Below are positions 9,841-19,977 of a stretch of DNA of 64,000 nt, piece after piece (within the stretch, counting starts at the first letter, position 1; every line of letters starts with the position of its first letter). The stretch spans positions 229,421,605-229,485,604 of the forward strand of contig JAYESD010000002.1 in the NCBI GenBank assembly GCA_036927565.1, given 5' to 3'. The notes under the pieces were generated by a model. That model saw only the letters and a list, made by a program, of their open reading frames with translations. It was not told the DNA's origin and made no database searches. Origin of the DNA: Tuctoria greenei. Lineage: Eukaryota > Streptophyta > Magnoliopsida > Poales > Poaceae. Made by a program: the position numbers and the translations under genes.

Positions 9841-10865
9841 GATGGCTCACACCAAAATGAGAGCCCGCAAGAGAGCTCATTTGCTACCCCTTGGAAGCAA
9901 GCTTAGGCCTTGCAAGGAGCTGCAAATGGAACCAGCCCAAGAGGAGGATGAAGTGAGTTCTCCCGCTAAAGAAAATTGAGCATGAACACTTCAACACGAC
10001 GGAGGAAGATCCTAAAATGGTGGAGTCTTATGATGATGATGAGGAATATGAAGACCCTGAAATGGTGGAAATCTATGAAAGTGAATAAGAGGAAGGTGAA
10101 GCACATGAGGAGAGTGAAGATGAAGCCAAAGATGAGGATGAACCCGCTGCACAAGAAGAGGTACCCGAAGCTCAAAGGAATGTATCGCAACCTAGTGAAG
10201 CCAGGAAGGAGGACAAAATCATAGTTTACCGAGATGCCCAAGAGTTCCGTTTCGATGGCACTGATGGAGGATTTGCAGCTAGGCAATTGAAGGGGTTCCT
10301 TGATATATGCAAGATGCACCCAGAGTACTATGTCAAGAGGATTCCTCGCCATGAACGTGAAGAATGGAGGGCTCAAGTTACTATTCTTGCTAGGGATGAG
10401 GTGGTTACCCGACACTTTGCGTCCACATGGAGAGCCACGAGGGAGCAAGCTATTGATGATGTCGCTTGGGATGCACTTACTAGATTGTGCCACATCTATC
10501 GGGAGCAGATTGGAGGTACTAGTTTTCCATTACACCCACAACGCAATAAGGGAACAAGGGAGATCTTAAGACCGCAATATGGAGCTCAAGTCAGTTCTTG
10601 TGCTATTGACAGATCTCAGGAGGTATTGGTGGACTTGGGAAATCGCTATGCTGATGCTATGGAAGAGATCCGTTACCTCCGTAAGAAGCTATTTATCATG
10701 GAGAAGCAAGAGGAAGTCCGTGCCACCTTCAAGATCAATGGTGTAGCAACCACTCCAGTGCCTACATGGACGACCAACTCACCCTGGCGTGCGCCCATGT
10801 ATGCCTCACTGTCGTTGTTGCTTTCACCGCCTCACAGTCAGGACAACCACAACTCAAATAATTAA
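9841..10865 (+). pseudogene. Element A extra pre-gag ORF of unknown function
   Basis: ATG at 9841 starts MAHTKMRARKRAHL, followed by stops and frame changes. A strongly acidic segment (DDDEEYEDPE, then EEGEAHEESEDEAKDEDE) covers about 10000-10150. The same frame then runs open from about 10110 to the TAA at 10863-10865. The open part includes EFRFDGTDGGFAARQLKG, an EEWRAQVT segment, LTRLCHIYREQ and a charged, probably helical C-terminal region (about 10620-10730, DAMEEIRYLRKKLFIMEKQ). I recognise no protein domain. Element D has only about 260 bases between primer site and gag, so this is a module gained by A or lost by D. At least one stop (TAA at 10086-10088, after YESE) breaks it. Confidence 0.6.
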
Positions 10866-11167
10866 GTCTAGGTCTCCTGTCTAGAAGTTAGAAAAGCATT
10901 TAGATCGCCTTAGTCATATTTACTGTCGTGTGCTTAATTTTCTTTGTGTGTGCTTGTGCTTGTGTGCTTTGTGCGAGTTGTGGGACGTCTAGCGTTTTGT
11001 CCACATCCGCACATAGTAGAGTGTTGTTGGATCCTTATCCACATCCTCTAATAGGGTTATTAGTATTAATAAAGGAGTTGTTAGTTACATATACCTTGAT
11101 GCATATAGTTGGGGTGTTTCTTTTCTAATTCTAAATTCTCCCGTATCTACTATTCTTTCACCAACAG
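10866..11167 (+). other. Element A leader between extra ORF and gag
   Basis: Noncoding. The CTTGATGCATATAGTTGGGG segment (about 11095-11114) matches element D just before its gag (43456-43475), marking where the shared leader resumes after the extra module. Confidence 0.6.
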
Positions 11168-12245
11168 ATGCCGAGTACTCATACCAGAGGAATGCCAATG
11201 GTGAGGAGGAGAGCAATGAAGCACCCCAGAACAACCAAGGACCTGCCCAGGGAGCTATCAACCTTGTGCAGCTATTGGCTATGCAAAACCAGCTCATCCA
11301 GACCATGATACACACTATGGGACAGCTGCAAGATGGCAACAACAATCAGCCCCACATGCCTCCACCTCCGCCACCCCCGCCACACCACAACCGGTTGGGA
11401 GAGTTTATGAGGACCAGGCCACCCACCTTTGCTCAAGCCATAGATCCAATGGAAGCTTATGATTGGCTGAAGTCGGCTAAGAAGAAACTCGCTATAGTCC
11501 AGTGCAGTGACAAATTGAAGGTTCTTTTTACCTCACACCAGTTGATGGGAGCTGCTGCAGACTGGTGGGAATCTTTATGCAATGTCGATGAAAATCAAGA
11601 GAGAATCACTTGGGCCGAATTCAAGGAGAATTTTCGTTCTCACTATGTGCTAGATGGAGTTATGATACTAAGAAGGCAAGAATTTGAGAACCTCAGGCAA
11701 CGAAGGATTATTGTGAGTGAATACCTCAATAAATTCACTCAACTGTCTCGATATGCTCCAGAGGACATCAGCACTGATAGCAAGAAGCAATATCGGTTCA
11801 TGAGGGACTCAACAATGAAATTTAAGTTCAGTTGCTCAATGGTGACTATGCAAACTTCCAGAAGCTGGTCGACGAGGCCATTGTGGTTGAGAACAAGATT
11901 CGTGAGATGGAGCTAGACCGCAAGAGGAAGATGTTGTATCAGGGATAGCCGCAAGGAAGCAATGTTCGTCCTCGCTATGCACTGCCTGCTGCACCATATT
12001 ACAACCCATCTGCTGCTGCATACCGTCCTGCTTACCCACCGCGACCGCAACAACCAATGCAGCAATGCCTGCCTATGCAAGCTCCTCGCTTACCTATGCA
12101 ACCTGCGCCACGCCCAAATATGCCTACCTATGCCCAAAACGAGCCCCATCCTAACTTTCGTGGTGCCACTAGTGGAAAGTCTTGCTATGCTTGTGGTTAG
12201 ACATGACATTTTACTAATCAATGTCCAAGGTCAGGTTAGGGTCAG
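11168..12245 (+). pseudogene. Element A gag with CCHC remnant
   Basis: Gag forms the particle that packages element RNA. The ATG at 11168 aligns with element D's gag start at 43511, but a frameshift near 11195 puts the following codons out of phase. The open frame 11266-11916 carries the capsid-type segment (DWLKSAKKKL, ADWWESL, EFKENFRSHYVLDGVM, SEYLNKFTQLSRYAPED). Frame is lost again near 11810. The zinc knuckle at about 12182-12226 reads CYAC, then two stops, then HFTNQC, so the CCHC is broken where B and D keep CYTCGEVGHFAHQC or similar. Confidence 0.85.
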
Positions 12246-13440
12246 ATGAACAATGTTCCAAGGCAGAATCCAAGGCCCAATGGAGGAGCAACTCAAGGCA
12301 ACCGTGGAACACAAAATTTTGCTCGTGGCAAGGTGAACCATGTATCTGCAGAAGAAGCACAACAAGCTGAGGATGTTGTGATTGTTATGTTTCTCGCAAA
12401 CTCCAACCCCGTGACTATATTATTTGATTCTAGAGCATCCCATTCATTCATCTCATCAAAATTTGTTGCAAAGAATAGCATGCCCACATCATACTTGAAG
12501 CTTACTTTATTGGTTAAATCTCCTGGAGGAGAGATGAGGACAAATATAATATGTTCAAAAGTAGGTATTTCCATAAGAGGGTAGAATTCGTTGCGAACCT
12601 CATAGTTCTAAATTCACAAGGCTTGGACATCATACATGGAATGGATTGGCTAAGGAAACATAACAAAGTGATTCAGTGTGCTACTCGGACAATGCAACTG
12701 ACAAATGAAGGAGTCAGTATAGAATTCAAGGCAGTTCAACCAACGATCGAGAAGGCAATGGCAAATCATGCAGAAGGAGTGACCTTGGAGGAAATTCCGA
12801 TTGTCCGAGAATATCCAGATGTATTTCCAGAGGAATTGCTAGGTATGCCGCCTGATCGTGACATCGAGTTCGTCATTGATTTAATACCTGGAACTGCACC
12901 AATAGCAAAGAGGCCATATAGGATGCCTCCTAAGGAATTAGCAGAGCTCAAGAAGCAGATTCAAGAGCAGTTAGAAAAGGGTTTCATTCGCCCAAGATCT
13001 TTACCATGGGGTGCCCCAATGCTTTTCGTAGATAAGAAGGATGGATCCCAGAGAATGTATGTAGATTACCGGTCTCTCAACAAAGTGGCAATCAAGAATA
13101 AGTACACACTTCCCGCATTGAAGATCTATTCGACCAGATGAAGGGAGCTAGAATATTCTCTAAGATTGATCTTCGGTCATGATATTTCCAAATTAATATT
13201 AGACTATTAGACATACCTAAAACAGCTTTCAGGACACAATATGTATCCTATGAGTATACGGTCATGTCATTCGGATTACCAATGCACTCGCATACTTCAT
13301 GTATCTTATGAACAAGGTTTTTATGGAGTATTTGGATAAATTTGTGGTAGTGTTCATTGATGACATTATGATCTACTTGAAAAGTGAAGACGAGCACGAA
13401 GAGCATCTATGGTTGACTTTGCAGAAATTGTGAGAGCACC
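12246..13440 (+). pseudogene. Element A protease and N-terminal reverse transcriptase
   Basis: The protease active site, normally DSGASHSF, reads DSRASHSF (about 12427-12450), so the conserved Gly is lost. A frame change near 12580 leads to the RT frame 12551-13141 with FPEELLGMPPDRDIEF, PYRMPPKELAELKKQI, GAPMLFVDKKDGSQRM and KNKYTLP. The next part (about 13140-13440) has several stops and frameshifts, though the FIDDIMIY catalytic string can be read at about 13354-13377. Confidence 0.85.
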
Positions 13441-13442
13441 AG

Positions 13443-14330
13443 TTGTATGCCAACTTCAATAAGTGCCAATTCTGGTTGAGGGAGATATCATTCCTAGGCC
13501 ATATCATATCAGGAGGAGGAGTGTCATTTGGCCCAGGAAAGGTTAGAGATGTGCTAAAGTGGGAACCGCCACGGAACGTGAAGGAGATAAGGAGCTTTCT
13601 TGTAATGGCTGGATATTACCGTCGATTCATCAAGGACTTTTCCAAGATAGCGAAGCCCATGACTGAACTGTTGATGAAGGAGAAGCCTTTCAAATGGACT
13701 CAAGCTTGTCAAGACAATTTTGAGGATCTAAATAATAGGTTGACAACAAGACCTGTGTTGGTATTGCCGGATTTGAGCAAGAGCTTTGATATCTATTGCA
13801 ATGCGTCAAGGCAAGCACTTGGTTGTGTATTGATGCAAGAAGGCCGAGTAGTAGCTTACGCATCCAGGCATTTGAAGAAACATGAGTAGAATTATCCTAG
13901 GCATGATCTCAAACTTGTAGCCGTAGTTCGTGCCTTGAAGATATGGAGAAATTATATTCTTTGTCATAGGTGTGAGATTTACACATACCACAAGAGCCTC
14001 AAATACATATTCACACAAACCGACCTGAATTTGAGACAAAGGAGATGGTTGGAGCTCATTAAGGACTACGATGTGGGAATCAACTATCATCCAGGAAAAA
14101 CCAACGTAGTGGCTGATGCCTTAAGACGAAAAGGAGCAACCCACCAGATTACCGTCAGGGAGTTGCCACCCGAGCTATGCAAGGAGTTTGAACGGTTGAA
14201 TCTTGGATTTGCGAATGAGATGGGAGCAATGGAAGTGAACCCAACCTTGGAACAAGAAATTTGAGAAGGTCAAACGAAGGACAAGGGAATACATGAAATC
14301 AAGGAAAGGACCCAAGAAGGGAGATAATTT
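13443..14330 (+). pseudogene. Element A RT C-terminus and RNase H
   Basis: Open frame 13443-13889 holds CQFWLREISFLGHIISGGG, GYYRRFIKDFSKIAKPMTEL and the RNase H start FDIYCNASRQALGCVLMQEG. A TAG at 13887-13889 interrupts it, and it resumes to 14262 with KSLKYIFTQTDLNLRQRRW and ADALRRKG, the RNase H C-terminus. The first catalytic Asp (usual YCDAS) is Asn in YCNAS, and the usual TDHKSL reads TYHKSL, so two catalytic-type positions are lost. Confidence 0.85.
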
Positions 14331-15240
14331 AGATTTGATGAGGATGACCATGGTACTCTACGGCTTGGAAAACGAATTGTTGTGCCTAATGACAAGAGTC
14401 TCTGACAGTTGATATTAAAGGAGGCACATGACTCACTTTACTCTATCCATCCCGGCTGTACAAAGATGTACAAGGACCTGAAGACATGCTACTGGTGGGA
14501 TGGTATGAAAAGGGACATAGCAAAATATGTTGCACTATGTGATGTATGTCAACGAGTTGAGGCTGAACATCAAAGACCAGCTGGACTATTACAACCATTG
14601 AACATTCCATAATGGAAGTGGGAAGAAGTTGGTATGTATTTCATAGTTGCTTTGCCTTGCACTTCAACAGGATATGATTCGATATGAGTCATTGTAGATC
14701 GGTTGATGAAATAAAGTATTTCATTCGTGTCAAGACCACCTATAGTGGAGCGAAGTTGGCAGAACTGTATATGGGAAGAATAGTGTGTTTACACGGAGTG
14801 CCCAAGAAAATAGTGTCCGATAGAGGTTCTCAGTTTACCACGAGGTTCTGGTAAAAACTACATGAATCAATGGAGACTCATTTAAATTCCAGTTCTGCCT
14901 ATCACCCTCAAACGGATGGACAGACCGAGAGGACATATCACATTTTGGAAGACATGCTAAGAACTTGTGAGCTAAAGATGGAGGAAGCTGTGACAAAAGT
15001 CGGCCATATGCTAAATTTTCCTACAATAACAACTATAAAGCAAGCTTAAAGATATCACCATATGAAGCACTGTATGAGAGAAGGTGTAGAACACCCTTGT
15101 TTTAGAATGAGACAACGGAAACCCAAGTATTTGGACATGATGTGATCCAAGAGGACGAACAGCAAGTGCGGACCATCTGTATGAACTTAAGGGTTGCTCA
15201 GTCAAGATAGAAGGGTTACACAGACAGTAGACAAAGAAGC
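14331..15240 (+). pseudogene. Element A integrase (zinc-binding and core domains), heavily broken
   Basis: Open frame 14409-14612 shows the HHCC zinc domain: EAHDSLYSIHPGCTKMYKDL, CYWWDGMKRDIA and CDVCQRVEAEH. The catalytic core follows in pieces; the usual GMDFI reads GMYFI (about 14630-14644), losing the first catalytic Asp. VSDRGSQFT is readable at 14815-14841 in another frame. Multiple stops follow to about 15240. Confidence 0.85.
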
Positions 15241-15700
15241 TTATCTTTTGAGGTGGGAGACTTCGTATATCTTAAGGTGTCACCTATGCGAGGTCACAAG
15301 CGGTTTAATGTCAAACGCAAGTTGGCAACTCGCTATGTTGGACCATTCATGATTTTGGACAAACGGGGAGAGGCAGCCTATAAAATGGAGATGCCTGCAC
15401 ACCTTTCGGATGTTGATGATGTGTTTCATATTTCTCAGTTCAGGAAGTGCTTGAGGGTACCAGAAGAGCAAGTACGAATGGAGGAAATGAGCTTTAGGAA
15501 GATTTGACCTATGCCGAGCAACCTAACAAATTTTTGGACATTAAGCAGAGGGTCACAAGGAACAAGGTGACTCGATGGTGCAAAGTGGAATGAAAGCGCC
15601 ATACAAAATCGAAAGCAACTTGGGAGCAAGAAGATGATCTCAAGAAGGAATTTCCCTATCTTTTTCCCTTTGCATCGAATCTCGAGGTCGAGATTCATTT
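15241..15700 (+). pseudogene. Element A integrase C-terminus and chromodomain
   Basis: Frame 15253-15507 reads GDFVYLKVSPMRG, KLATRYVGPFMILDKRG, AYKMEMPAHLSDVDDVFHIS and CLRVPEEQV, the integrase C-terminal module of Tekay. After a frame change, TRWCKVE, ATWEQEDDLKKEFPYLFP at about 15571-15670 is the chromodomain, which in chromoviruses is thought to direct integration to marked chromatin. Confidence 0.85.
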
Positions 15701-15715
15701 TAAGGGTGGTAGGTT
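15701..15715 (+). other. Element A polypurine tract
   Basis: AAGGGTGGTAGGT immediately precedes the 3' LTR. Elements A and D share the CATTTTAAGGGKGGT context here. It primes plus-strand synthesis. Confidence 0.7.
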
Positions 15716-18459
15716 TGTAACAACCTCATTTTCATGCATGATGCATTGCATACATCCTCATACTTGTTTAACATTAAGCCACGTAAAAAGGAACAAGATT
15801 AAAATGAATTTAGGCTTAATCTGGATGTTTCAGTTTGTTAGGGTACAGACTTGTCCGTCCTTGTATTCGGACTATTCCGATGTCCCTACTCCTTTTCAGA
15901 AAATTCAGTTTCTTTAGAACCCGGACATGTCCGGCACAATGCACAGACTAGTTTGTTATTGGTTCTGATGTTTTTCCGGACTTGTTCGATTTGGAGTGGA
16001 CTAGTTTGAGTATGTCTAAATTTCAATCCGTTTCTAGTCACCCCGGACTTGTCTGGCCATTTACACAGGACTGGTCCGATGTAGCCTTTGTTCCAAAACA
16101 GACTTGTCCGGTCCCTTATGCGGACTAGTCTGGCCTACTGAATTCCACTCGGTTTCTGTTATTTCCCCACAATTTGTTTTTGGGTAATTGTCTTAATTAG
16201 GCTCAAGAACTTCGTTCCCAACATCAGAGGAGCCCAAGTGGACCCCACCTCGGCCCCTACACGTCCCCCGCCGAATTCCACTTGGAATTCAACCAAAACC
16301 CTACGTCTCCAACCCCTATATAAGCAACCCAATAACCTCACCTCCCCACCTTTGAGAAAAACCCCTTGCTGCTGCCTTTGATCTCGTTCCATTGCCGAGA
16401 AAGAGCCCGCATGCAAGGATAAGAAGGAGAAGAGGGAGAAGGAACAATCAAGATCGATCTTCATCGATTCTTCAACAAATTGACGTTCTTCATCACCACT
16501 CTTCATCAACTCATCTCCATCAAGCCCTAATTGCCAAGATCCAAGGCCTCACATCAAAACCTTGATCTTTGGATCTCTTAACACGTGGTACATCCTCTAC
16601 ATCCAAGTTTTCATGCAAATTCAACCCCAATTCTAACGGATTAGAAAAACCCTAAATCTGCAGTCTGCGTAGTGCGGACTAGTCCTGCCCCTGTATATGA
16701 ACTAGTCCGGCCTCTGAATCTGAACTGTGCTGAATTAAATACAAATCAACTCAAATCAATTCCAAACTTGTTTAAACTTGTTAAAAACCATTAAAATTAG
16801 TTAGTAAACATAAATAGCATCTCATTAACAAGTTTTACCTTACAATTGCGTTAATCATGCATATCATGGCATATTGAATACAATATGAGCATTATTTGAT
16901 TGAATTGTGTGTTTTGCATGTTTGTCGCTCGGAATAGAAGGAGTTGCCATAGAGAGTGCTTTCGAGGACCTGCAAAACAAGAGTTTCGAAGCCTTCGACC
17001 TAAATCAAGTTCAGGAGCAAGGCAAGTGTCCTTGAACATATTGATCCTACTTTAAAGGTTTTGTTCTCAAAATTGCATGCTCGTGTTGAAATTGATAGGA
17101 AAACCCAATTGTAGGACTTTACTAGTTTTGTATGACCAACCTTGTCTCTTAAACACTATGTAGAGAGTCGAGAAGGGTATTTTACACTTTCTGCTTCGCA
17201 ATGCTCAATTGGGTTTGGGAAACAATCAAATGGCTTAATTGTGAACTATTGAACACATGAATGATGATAATTGATATTGATGACCCTTTAGCGACATGGT
17301 GCCTAGGGGTCTAAGAAAGTCGGTTATGTCGAATGGGTTGGACTGTATCGCTGAGTTTGCTTGCTTTTGATCTATGGACCGGTTTGTGGAGTGACCATCC
17401 AGGATTTACAGTGCCACCACAAGGCCAAGTATGGGTGCGGCTTAGCTGACTAAATAGTGAATGCTCTTGGAAGGGGTAGTCGGATTAGGTTTATAGTTGA
17501 TGGTGGGACAACCCTGGGATCCGAATGGCTCGAGAGGGGGCCCTTGGTTGGATGTGCTCAGTTGGAGACATCACCACCGGTGAAACCTCAGTGGGGTCTA
17601 AATAGGCTAGTAATCACTTTGTAAAGGATATTTTGTGATTTCTTGGCCACACATCAAAGGAAGTGTGAGACGGCATAATTGAGATTCCTTAGTCATCAGA
17701 AGGTGATGAAATCAAAAACTTGTGGGTAAAGTGGTACAACCTCTGCAGAGTGTGTCTAAAACTATCATGATAGCCGTGCTACCGGTTAATAGCAACCTGG
17801 ACCCTCACATGATTATATTATGGACTTTAATATGGTTTAATGGCTGGTATTGAATTAGGAGTTGGTATTGGATAATTAATTGGATTTGGTATATGAAATT
17901 GATGGAAATGAGATAAATGAGCAGATATGAGTTGGTTATGGATTATTTATACTGGTATTGGTAATTTAAGTTGAAATGATGTTATTTGGGTAATTTTGGG
18001 AATGACTTCACTAAATAATGATATAATTGCATAACTGTTTTGAATGTACTTTTATGCAATTAGCCCATTTTATTGTTGTTTTTTGTTTAAGCTACATGCC
18101 ATACTTTTCCACACTTGCTGACTATGACATGTGCTCATCTTTGCTATCCCACCACAAAATTCAGACGTAGGTGACCAGGTGGAGTGCCAGGAGGTCTTTG
18201 AGCAGTTCTAGGCATGTGTGTTACTGTCAAACCTGCCTGTGGAGTTTGAAGTCATTAGAGTTTAGTTTTTCCACTGCAGTTCCATTAGAGATTGTACCCG
18301 AGTCTATTTGGTTTGTAATAAGGTACTATTATTAGTAATATTATTCGAGATATGGTTTATATCTGTTTATTAATTGTGAATCACTTGTGTATGTGTGTTA
18401 TACATCCTGGTCACACATATGCATTACACTTGGTTCATTTTTTGGAACCGGGTGTCACA
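15716..18459 (+). repeat. Element A 3' LTR (2744 bp)
   Basis: Starts TGTAACAACC and ends GGTGTCACA. It is collinear with the 5' LTR, including the TATA box at 16317-16323 and the CGGACTAGTCCG-type palindromes, many of them decayed by single changes. Scattered substitutions and short indels between the two LTRs point to an old insertion. Confidence 0.9.
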
Positions 18460-18464
18460 CAAAC

Positions 18465-18566
18465 TTTATTGAAGCGTCCAAGGGACATGCGAAGATGCAA
18501 AAGATAGAGGACATGTTATGTCCATGTATCGACTGCGAAACTAAGATTGCTTGGATAGATACAATA
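18465..18566 (+). pseudogene. CACTA-2 transposase-associated domain, second piece
   Basis: Between elements A and C, 102 bases read in frame as FIEASKGHAKMQKIEDM then LCPCIDCETKIAW. This continues the frame opened at 6738 and matches the FIEFA...CPCxxC zinc-like pattern of the domain. It is cut at 18567 by the LTR of element C. Confidence 0.75.
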
Positions 18567-19412
18567 TGTCGAAATGTTGCAACGACACTTCCCCCAGTAG
18601 TACTAAAGCATAGTCCGCGGAGGTTTGTATTCAGTTGGGGCATGCGTAAGATCAAGAGCGAGATGGTGACACAGAGAATTTTTACGTAGTTCGGGCCGCT
18701 TGAGCGTAATACCCTACTCCATGAGATGATTGTTGGTTGTATGAGAGTGTATGCGTTGTGTGTCTATCAGGTTGAGTGGACTTGTCTCTACCATGTGGCA
18801 CATCCCTTTTATATGCTAAGGGCTGACCGTTACATGATTCACCTGGCCCGACAGGTGGCCCCCACTATATTGAACACCTATACATAATCTACTTGTATTA
18901 TGGGTGATTATCAGTGTAATAACACGTCTTAATGACAATGTTAATGGTATTGATGGTCCTCTGATCGCGTGTCACTAATATACTATTAATGACGTGTTAA
19001 CCAGATCTTGTAACAGCTGTTTTAATAGCCCCTTGAATGTCTGTACTGTTAGAGATCTAACAGTCTTCTCGTTGCAGGCTTATATCTGCAGGCTCAACAC
19101 GTGGCAGCTTCGGAGCTTCTCTCTGTGGGGAGGCAGGTCCGGAGCTTCTAAACATGTGGCATTAACGGATCTTCTCTATGCTGGGGGTTAGGTCCGAGGT
19201 CATAAGACACGTGGCAGGACCAGAGCTTGCCTATGAAGGAAGTCTGGTTCGATCGTGCGATACACGTGGCAGCGCCGGAGCTACCCAACTGAGGGAGGCA
19301 GGTCCAGTGCGGCGGGACACTTGGAGGCTTCAGAAGTCTTCAACTCGGATAGGTGGAACTCCGTAGTTTTAATCACCGTAAGAATGGGTACATTGTATCT
19401 AGGGTACCGACA
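18567..19412 (-). repeat. Element C 3' LTR (846 bp)
   Basis: On the plus strand it runs TGTCGAAATG...GGTACCGACA, so in element sense it starts TGTCGGTACC and ends TTCGACA. A TATAAAA box lies on the minus strand at 18813-18807. CCGGAGCT motifs at about 19139 and 19276 read AGCTCCGG in element sense. Confidence 0.85.
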
Positions 19413-19977
19413 GTGGCCTCCGAGCACACCTCTTGGAGAGATTTTGATACCCGAGGTGGGGCCATCATCGATTCCCGCGCTACAGCTTCAAAGGTATTTT
19501 CCTGGGCCATTGGAATGACGGTCTAAAATTAAACCACCGCCACGTGGCTCCTCTTGATATGGCGGGTGATATCGTGGCTTCCGGATCTCATGCAATTGAA
19601 GGTCACTGGCTTCCAAAACAAAAATCGTATCGGTTCCGAGTGCAATCTTTGTAGCCCTGACAGGCCGTCGCCCTCGGGTTTCCAACTTTCCATCATGACA
19701 ACGGTTCACCTGGTGCGACTTTTTTCACCAGAGTGGACCTGGGCCCGCTTGTCATTGACGGGGTAAACTTTTGAAATGAGATCTTGATCCCGACGCAGTT
19801 TCCATCAAAGCGTTGCGGAGGCTTACTTAAGAAGGAAAACCTGCTCAGTTAGAGGATTCTTTACGCCTTCATTCGAACTTGCGCTCAAAACCTCTCCACC
19901 CTTGCATAGCTTTTCCATCTTTTTCTCCGCTTTTCTGCGACTACAATCATGAGTTGGGTCTTCCCCACAACAAGATC
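19413..19977 (+). other. Element C: leader of the antisense gene next to the 3' LTR
   Basis: No coding is clear. On the element (minus) strand the base run just before the LTR is only weakly purine-rich (CGGAGGCCAC), so the polypurine tract is unclear. On the plus strand this 565-bp stretch would be promoter and leader of the antisense gene starting at 19978. Confidence 0.4.

Larger units (their letters stand above)
6802..18459 (+). mobile_element. Element A: full-length Tekay-type chromovirus (Ty3/gypsy)
   Basis: Two LTRs of about 2.75 kb start TGTAAC and end GGTGTCACA. The 5-bp target duplication CAAAC lies at 6797-6801 and 18460-18464. An initiator-Met type primer site, gag, protease, RT, RNase H, integrase and a chromodomain follow in Ty3/gypsy order, placing it in the Tekay/Del lineage. 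Unusually, about 1.6 kb containing an extra ORF lies between the primer site and gag. Many stops and frameshifts show it is old and non-autonomous. Confidence 0.9.

Noticed and set aside
10287..10865. Host gene captured intact by element A
   Set aside because: Possible but unsupported: no domain or exon structure is recognised, so I report only an unknown module.
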